In this document: positions 5,598 through 9,374 of the stretch, one piece after another
Numbering within the stretch: the stretch's first letter is position 1
How the letters are laid out: each line of letters opens with the position of its first letter
Assembly (NCBI GenBank): GCA_030624445.1
Contig: JAUXKD010000010.1
Span: 1 to 9,374, forward strand
Reading direction: 5' to 3'
DNA length: 9,374 nucleotides
Source of the DNA: Candidatus Aenigmatarchaeota archaeon
GTDB taxonomy: Archaea; Aenigmatarchaeota; Aenigmatarchaeia; QMZP01; JAFGSV01
The notes under the pieces: model-generated
Told to the model about the DNA's origin: nothing
Database searches by the model: none
What the model saw: only the letters and a program-made list of their open reading frames with translations
Position numbers and translations under genes: made by a program

Positions 5598-6590
5598 TCA
5601 AATCCTGACTGCCTTCCCTTTAAGTTCCTTCAGGTTCCTGGCGCCGACAAGGAACATTGCGATCTCGAGCTCCAGGATAATCTGCCTGAGCACCGTTTCG
5701 ACTGCCTTGGAGGATTTCGTGGCCGGCTTCAGCAGAGGCAGAGCCAGACCGACAAGGGACGCGCCCATCGCGAGCGCCTTGGCCGCTTCAACCCCGTTCC
5801 TGATTCCTCCGGACGCTATGACCGGGATATGCACGCTCCCGAGGCATTCCTCGAGGCTCTGAGCCGTCGGTATCCCCCATTCAAAGAAGTTCTCCATCGG
5901 CTTCCCGGTTATAAGCGAATCGACCTTCACCCAGCTCGTCCCGCCTGCTCCGGCGACGTCTATGGCGTCAATGCCAGCCCCTTCGAGCCTTTTCGCGACA
6001 TCCCCAGACAATCCGCAGCCCACTTCCTTGATTATCAGGGGTATTTTGATTTCGGACTGCAGCTTGTTTATTGACGAGAGGACGTTGTTCCAGGCGTCGT
6101 GGCCGTCGTCCTGGGCCATTTCCTGGGCCGCATTCAGGTGCACGAAAAGCGCGTCGGCCTTTATTTTTTTCAGGGCGTCCAGTATTTGGCCGAAGCTCAG
6201 GTCTTGGAGCTGGGAGGCCCCGACGTTCCCGGCGAGGAAGATGCCTGGCGCGATGTCCTTCACCGTGTAAGTGGATGCGAGCTTCGGGTTCTCTATCATG
6301 GCCCGCTGGGAACCCACGCCCATTCCAATCCCGAGCCCGTGCGCCGCCTTTGCTAGGTTCCTGTTGATCTTGGCGGACTCGCTTGTTCCGCCGGTCATGG
6401 ACTCTATCAGGATCGGCGCCTCAAAATCTATCCCAAGGAATTCGGTCGAGATGTCCACCTCGTCGATATCCATTTCCGGCAGCGCGTTGTGGACCAGTTC
6501 ATACCGCTCGAAGCCGTTCGATTTCTCGAACTCGACGTCCTTATCCAGGCACGCATGAAGGTGGTCGAGCTTCCTTTTCTGCGTTTTCAT
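5598..6590 (-). CDS. fni: Type II isopentenyl-diphosphate isomerase (FMN-dependent)
   Basis: This enzyme interconverts IPP and DMAPP using reduced FMN and Mg2+, supplying both C5 units for archaeal lipids. Counting from ATG 6590 (330 residues), the motifs are in family order: RKLDH at 6-10, MTGG at 65-68, GSQR at 93-96, HLNAAQE at 151-157 with Q156/E157 in the Mg/substrate position, KEVGCGLS at 188-195, DVAGAGGTSW at 211-220 and SGGIRNG at 260-266 for FMN phosphate. Two oddities: the usual QPEG segment after the QE motif reads AQDDG, and the protein ends near the ARNLKEL helix, lacking the final 20-30 residues (W-x-x-x-R-G type) of typical members. ATG 6602 would add four residues and lies six bases after the kinase stop. 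A TATA box overlapping that gene favours 6590. Confidence 0.92.
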   Translation of the reverse strand: MKTQKRKLDHLHACLDKDVEFEKSNGFERYELVHNALPEMDIDEVDISTEFLGIDFEAPILIESMTGGTSESAKINRNLAKAAHGLGIGMGVGSQRAMIENPKLASTYTVKDIAPGIFLAGNVGASQLQDLSFGQILDALKKIKADALFVHLNAAQEMAQDDGHDAWNNVLSSINKLQSEIKIPLIIKEVGCGLSGDVAKRLEGAGIDAIDVAGAGGTSWVKVDSLITGKPMENFFEWGIPTAQSLEECLGSVHIPVIASGGIRNGVEAAKALAMGASLVGLALPLLKPATKSSKAVETVLRQIILELEIAMFLVGARNLKELKGKAVRI

Positions 6591-6607
6591 AACTAAATCC
6601 ATTATTT

Positions 6608-7408
6608 TCAGGGTTTTATATTACTTCCTTTAACGGCCTTTCCGAGCAGGGCGTCCCTCACCCGGCCCGGCACGTTGCCGTTTATTATCATCGCCGGGAC
6701 GTCCAGGGAAAGCAGTCTTTCCACCTTTCCCAGCATGCCTCCGGTGACGTCAACGGCGGAAGAGCCGGTTATGCCTTTCTTCAGCTGTTCGAAATTGCCT
6801 TTTGTGACAACGTCTATGAGCTTCGCGCTCTTGTATTTGCGCGGGTCTCTGGTGAATATCCCGTCGACATCGGTCGCGAATATTATCTTCCTGGCCAGCA
6901 GCCTGCCGGCGAGATGCTCTATGACTTCGTCGCCGCCAACGACGCTCCCCTTGAGCTCGGTGTCCGGGACCATCGTTCCGTTCATCACCGGCACGATGCG
7001 GTCGTTCGAGTCCCACAGCCTCTTTATCACGTCAGTGCAGAAGAATACTATCCTTTTCTTGGATTGGATCATCACGGAGGAAGTGGGATACGGATGAGCG
7101 AGCAGGCCGTTCTTCCTCATGATCCTGCTCACTTCGGAGTTCAGGTGGCCGCAGTCGGAAACCGTCTTGATGAAGCCCTCGAAATCCCGGTCCGTGCGGA
7201 GGCCGTCGTTTATGTCGTATTCGGCCACATTGGCATGTCCGAAGGGCCCAGCGCCGTTTACGACCAGCAAGCGAAACTCCTTCCGCTTTCGCGCCTCCAT
7301 TATCTCGGCAGCGATCCTTCCCACTACCTTCGTCTTCACCCTGAACTTTCCTGTTGATTTCTCGGTGCATATGGAGCCGCCTATCTTCAGCAGGACCAGG
7401 TCTTTCAT
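6608..7408 (-). CDS. ipk: Isopentenyl phosphate kinase
   Basis: IPK phosphorylates isopentenyl phosphate to IPP with ATP, the last step of the alternative archaeal mevalonate pathway. The 266-residue protein is an amino-acid-kinase-fold member of normal length: KIGGS at 8-12, GAGPFGH at 52-58 with H58 in the position of the catalytic His that marks IPKs, GGDE at 158-161, ATDVDGIFTRDP at 178-189 and DVTGGMLGK at 220-228, then INGN (242-245) and a GSNI ending (261-264). Divergences are VNGAGP where most members have VHGGGS, and VVGGDE where SGD is usual. It lies five bases upstream of fni ATG 6602, so the two genes of consecutive steps are adjacent and likely co-transcribed at least in part. 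A TATA box precedes ATG 7408 by 26 bases. Confidence 0.9.
   Translation of the reverse strand: MKDLVLLKIGGSICTEKSTGKFRVKTKVVGRIAAEIMEARKRKEFRLLVVNGAGPFGHANVAEYDINDGLRTDRDFEGFIKTVSDCGHLNSEVSRIMRKNGLLAHPYPTSSVMIQSKKRIVFFCTDVIKRLWDSNDRIVPVMNGTMVPDTELKGSVVGGDEVIEHLAGRLLARKIIFATDVDGIFTRDPRKYKSAKLIDVVTKGNFEQLKKGITGSSAVDVTGGMLGKVERLLSLDVPAMIINGNVPGRVRDALLGKAVKGSNIKP
6614..6623 (-). promoter_or_regulatory. Candidate internal TATA box for fni
   Basis: TAATATAAAA (minus strand) overlaps the last codons of the kinase gene and is centred 28 bases before ATG 6590 but only 16 before ATG 6602. It could allow fni to be expressed independently of the kinase gene. Because the bases also encode Asn-Ile-Lys, chance is possible. 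Confidence 0.45.
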
Positions 7409-7430
7409 GAGATATTCTTGTGGTGTCAGG

Positions 7431-7440
7431 ATTTAAGTTT
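7431..7440 (-). promoter_or_regulatory. TATA-like box of the isopentenyl phosphate kinase gene
   Basis: AAACTTAAAT (minus strand) is centred about 27 bases upstream of ATG 7408, without an SD in between, predicting a leaderless message. It is a weaker TATA match than the divergent ahcY box 10 bases away. Confidence 0.5.
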
Positions 7441-7449
7441 TTGGTATAG

Positions 7450-7458
7450 TTATAAATA
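7450..7458 (+). promoter_or_regulatory. TATA box of ahcY
   Basis: TTATAAATA is a strong archaeal TATA box centred about 51 bases upstream of ATG 7505, which predicts a start near 7480 and a purine-rich leader of about 25 bases. It is back-to-back with the kinase promoter in a 96-base intergenic region (7409-7504). Confidence 0.75.
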
Positions 7459-7493
7459 CGTACGAAAAACAATTGAAGTAGAAAAAAGATGAT

Positions 7494-7498
7494 GAGGG
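7494..7498 (+). promoter_or_regulatory. Shine-Dalgarno-like site of ahcY
   Basis: GAGGG lies six bases before ATG 7505, separated from it by a T run. With secG this is one of only two genes in the window that appear to use a leader and SD. Confidence 0.5.
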
Positions 7499-7504
7499 TT
7501 TTTT

Positions 7505-8755
7505 ATGAGCAAGGTTAAGGACTTGAAGCTTGCGGCCGAAGGGAAGCTCAAGATAGAGTGGGCCGAATCCAGGATGCCAGTTCTGCTTATCATCAGGGAA
7601 AGGTTCAAGAAGGAAAAACCCCTGGAAAACATCCGGATCGCCTGCTGCCTGCACGTGACAAAGGAGACCGCCGTCCTCATGAGGACGCTTAAGGCCGGCG
7701 GTGCGAAGGTTGCCCTGTGCGGGTCGAACCCTCTCTCAACCCAGGATGACATCGCATCCGCTCTGGCGAAGGAGGGCATCGAGACCTACGCGTGGAGGGG
7801 CGTCAACAACAAGGATTATTACTGGTGCCTGGACAAGGTCCTGGACACGAAGCCGCACATCACGATGGACGACGGCGGGGACCTTGTGACAAGGATACTC
7901 ATGAAAAGAGAAGGCTTGTTGAAAGACATCATCGCGGGAACGGAAGAGACGACCACCGGGGTGATAAGGTTCAGGGCGATGGAAAAGGACGGGGTCCTGA
8001 AGTACCCGGTGTTCGCTGTGAATGACGCGCAGTGTAAAAACATGTTCGATAATTTTTACGGGACCGGAGAAAGCGCGCTGCATGCCATTATCAGGTCGAC
8101 AAATATCCTTATTTCAGGCAAGAGTGTTGTTATTGGCGGGTATGGACACTGCGGCCAGGGAGTGGCCACGATGGCCAAGGCCATGGGCGCCCATACAATC
8201 ATAACCGAAGTGAATCCTGTCAACGCCTTGAAAGCCTATTATGACGGTCATGAAGTGATGTCGATGGAAAAGGCCGCGGGAATCGGGGATGTGTTCATTA
8301 CAGTCACCGGTTGCAAGCACGTGATCAACAAGAAACACTTCGGGTCGATGAAACCCGGAGCGATATTGTCCAATGCGGGCCACTTCGATGTGGAAATCGA
8401 TGTCAAAGGCCTGAGGGAAACAGCGAAATCGGTCAGGAAAATAAAAGACTGCGTTGAAGAGATCACGCTTGGGAACGGGAACAGGATTTTTCTTCTCGGT
8501 GAAGGCCGGCTTGTCAATCTGGCCTGCGCCGAAGGGCATCCCAGCGAGGTGATGGACAATTCATTCGCCCTGCAGGCACTGTCAGCGGAACACATAGTGA
8601 AGAATAGCGACGAACTGGAAACGAAGGTCCATAAAGTGCCTGAAGAAATCGATTTGGATGTCGCCAGATCGAAGCTCAAGTCTCTCGGCGTTGACATCGA
8701 CATGCTGACAAAAGAGCAAGAGAACTATCTCACAGGATGGAAAGAAGGCACGTAA
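7505..8755 (+). CDS. ahcY: Adenosylhomocysteinase (archaeal type; possibly S-inosylhomocysteine hydrolase)
   Basis: The enzyme reversibly hydrolyses S-adenosylhomocysteine to homocysteine and adenosine, relieving product inhibition of methyltransferases; it uses tightly bound NAD. The 416-residue protein keeps the catalytic set: HVTKET at 50-55, DDGGD at 122-126, EETTTG at 147-152, K178, then FDN at 181-183 (D182/N183), and NAGHFD at 290-295 with H293. The Rossmann motif GYGHCGQG is at 212-219 and TEVNP at 234-238 ends the second strand. GRLVNLACAEGHP (334-346) is the conserved C-terminal substrate segment. It lacks the C-terminal KPDHYRY tail of eukaryotic and many bacterial enzymes, as archaeal forms do. 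Some archaeal members act on S-inosylhomocysteine; the sequence does not let me choose. It has its own TATA box and SD and converges with ubiX. Confidence 0.95.
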   Translation: MSKVKDLKLAAEGKLKIEWAESRMPVLLIIRERFKKEKPLENIRIACCLHVTKETAVLMRTLKAGGAKVALCGSNPLSTQDDIASALAKEGIETYAWRGVNNKDYYWCLDKVLDTKPHITMDDGGDLVTRILMKREGLLKDIIAGTEETTTGVIRFRAMEKDGVLKYPVFAVNDAQCKNMFDNFYGTGESALHAIIRSTNILISGKSVVIGGYGHCGQGVATMAKAMGAHTIITEVNPVNALKAYYDGHEVMSMEKAAGIGDVFITVTGCKHVINKKHFGSMKPGAILSNAGHFDVEIDVKGLRETAKSVRKIKDCVEEITLGNGNRIFLLGEGRLVNLACAEGHPSEVMDNSFALQALSAEHIVKNSDELETKVHKVPEEIDLDVARSKLKSLGVDIDMLTKEQENYLTGWKEGT

Positions 8756-8790
8756 TTGAAGAAATACCTGTCGAGCTGGGATAATGGTGC

Positions 8791-9345
8791 CTAGTCCCAT
8801 CTTTTGTAACCGGTTTCTATGCCGAACTGGTCCAGGGCCTTCCCGACAACATGGCTGACCATATCGTCCACGCTCTTCTGTCCGGAGTAGAAGGTAAGCA
8901 TCGGCGGCAGGACGACGGCGCCGGCGAGCGCAACCCTCTCCATGTTCTTTATGTGGATAAGGCTCAGCGGCATCTCCCTTGTCACGAGGACAAGCTTCCT
9001 CTTTTCCTTGAGCACGACGTCGGCGGCCCTCAGGAGCAGGTTGGAGGAATACCCGTTCGCAATCCCCGCGAGGGTTTTCATTGAGCACGGGATGACAAGC
9101 ATACCGTCCGTTTTGAAAGAGCCGGAGGCTACGGGAGCGAAGAAGTCGTCTATCTTGTGGACATGGGCGGCGAGCTTCTCGACATCGCCTGCCTTGAAAT
9201 CCGTTTCCTGCTCAAGCACCTTTTTCGCCACGTCCGTCATGACGAGGTGCGTCTCCACACCAGCCTTTTTAAGCATTTCCAGCACCTTTATCCCCAGGAC
9301 TGAGCCGGAGCTTCCGGAAATCCCCACTATAATCTTTTTGGTCAT
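8791..9345 (-). CDS. ubiX: Flavin prenyltransferase UbiX
   Basis: UbiX joins a dimethylallyl group, from dimethylallyl phosphate in the studied enzymes, to reduced FMN, making the prenylated FMN cofactor of UbiD-type decarboxylases. The 184-residue protein has the family length and motifs: GISGSSG at 8-14 for the FMN phosphate, ASGSF at 73-77, PCSMKTLAGIA at 86-96, RAADV at 106-110, the REMPLS segment at 123-128 and LPPMLTFY at 146-153, ending in KRW. No ubiD partner is visible here, so it must lie elsewhere or the gene serves a distant enzyme. It converges with ahcY (35 bases between stops). A TATA-like box ends at the window edge, 24 bases before ATG 9345. The role is clear; the downstream pathway is not. 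Confidence 0.95.
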   Translation of the reverse strand: MTKKIIVGISGSSGSVLGIKVLEMLKKAGVETHLVMTDVAKKVLEQETDFKAGDVEKLAAHVHKIDDFFAPVASGSFKTDGMLVIPCSMKTLAGIANGYSSNLLLRAADVVLKEKRKLVLVTREMPLSLIHIKNMERVALAGAVVLPPMLTFYSGQKSVDDMVSHVVGKALDQFGIETGYKRWD

Positions 9346-9363
9346 AAGAACGGGTTTTTTCCG

Positions 9364-9373
9364 TTATTTAAAA
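9364..9373 (-). promoter_or_regulatory. TATA-like box of ubiX at the window edge
   Basis: TTTTAAATAA (minus strand) is centred about 24 bases upstream of ATG 9345 with no SD between, consistent with a leaderless transcript. The upstream flank is outside the window. Confidence 0.55.
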
Positions 9374-9374
9374 A

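Noticed and set aside
5578..5600. Frameshift explaining the short C-terminus of Fni.
   Set aside because: The 17 bases between the fni stop and the downstream promoter elements cannot encode the missing segment in any frame, so the shortening looks genuine.
7736..8083. Antisense frames of 74-141 residues opposite ahcY.
   Set aside because: They are shadows of a highly conserved gene, with no motifs or promoters.
7505..8755. Possible loss of a catalytic lysine in AhcY, because M180 precedes FDN.
   Set aside because: Anchoring on the FDN motif shows that the catalytic Lys (human K186) aligns with K178; M180 corresponds to a non-catalytic position.
1..9374. tRNA genes, CRISPR arrays, insertion sequences, attachment sites.
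   Set aside because: Reading both strands showed no cloverleaf-like segment, spaced direct repeats, transposase motifs or flanking terminal repeats. A tool-based scan could still find weak ones.

Overview
This window is archaeal. A Sec61-beta type translocon subunit, an archaeal-type RNase P RNA, isopentenyl phosphate kinase (alternative mevalonate route), type II IPP isomerase, the archaeal form of S-adenosylhomocysteine hydrolase and archaeal TATA boxes at a fixed distance from start codons all agree. The lineage cannot be settled from the sequence. The genes are compact and moderately GC-rich, apart from the first ~500 bases, where a hand count of bases 1-300 gives about 42% GC; a sampled 60-base line inside the endonuclease IV-like gene gives 60%.

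Layout. Bases 1-509 (+) hold the tail of a cysteine-containing protein and a small putative lipoprotein, neither recognised. Bases 603-1193 (+) hold the RNase P RNA with its own promoter, followed closely by the Sec61-beta gene. A divergent endonuclease IV-like TIM-barrel gene (+) ends 22 bases from the 3' end of galT. From 2075 to 7408 five genes lie on the minus strand; in transcription order they are isopentenyl phosphate kinase, type II IPP isomerase (fni), a large secreted beta-propeller protein, an unrecognised small protein with a C-terminal zinc ribbon, and galT. ahcY (+) diverges from the kinase gene across a 96-base double promoter, and converges with ubiX (-), whose promoter reaches the right edge.

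How the genes fit together. The kinase and isomerase supply IPP and DMAPP for archaeal isoprenoid lipids. UbiX uses a prenyl donor of the same pathway (dimethylallyl phosphate) to build prenylated FMN, so three genes within 4 kb handle C5 prenyl phosphates or flavin. AhcY clears S-adenosylhomocysteine (or S-inosylhomocysteine) left by methylation. GalT belongs to galactose/nucleotide-sugar metabolism. The remaining genes are housekeeping (RNase P, Sec translocon, putative DNA repair) or of unknown role.

Expression. For most protein genes a TATA-like box is centred about 24-28 bases upstream of the start codon and no Shine-Dalgarno sequence is present, which predicts leaderless mRNAs. Sec61-beta and ahcY are the exceptions, with short leaders and SD-like motifs. 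This spacing also suggests corrected starts for the beta-propeller gene and possibly fni. I see no CRISPR, tRNA, insertion sequence or convincing new multi-gene system; the least explained parts are the AT-rich left edge and the zinc-ribbon protein.
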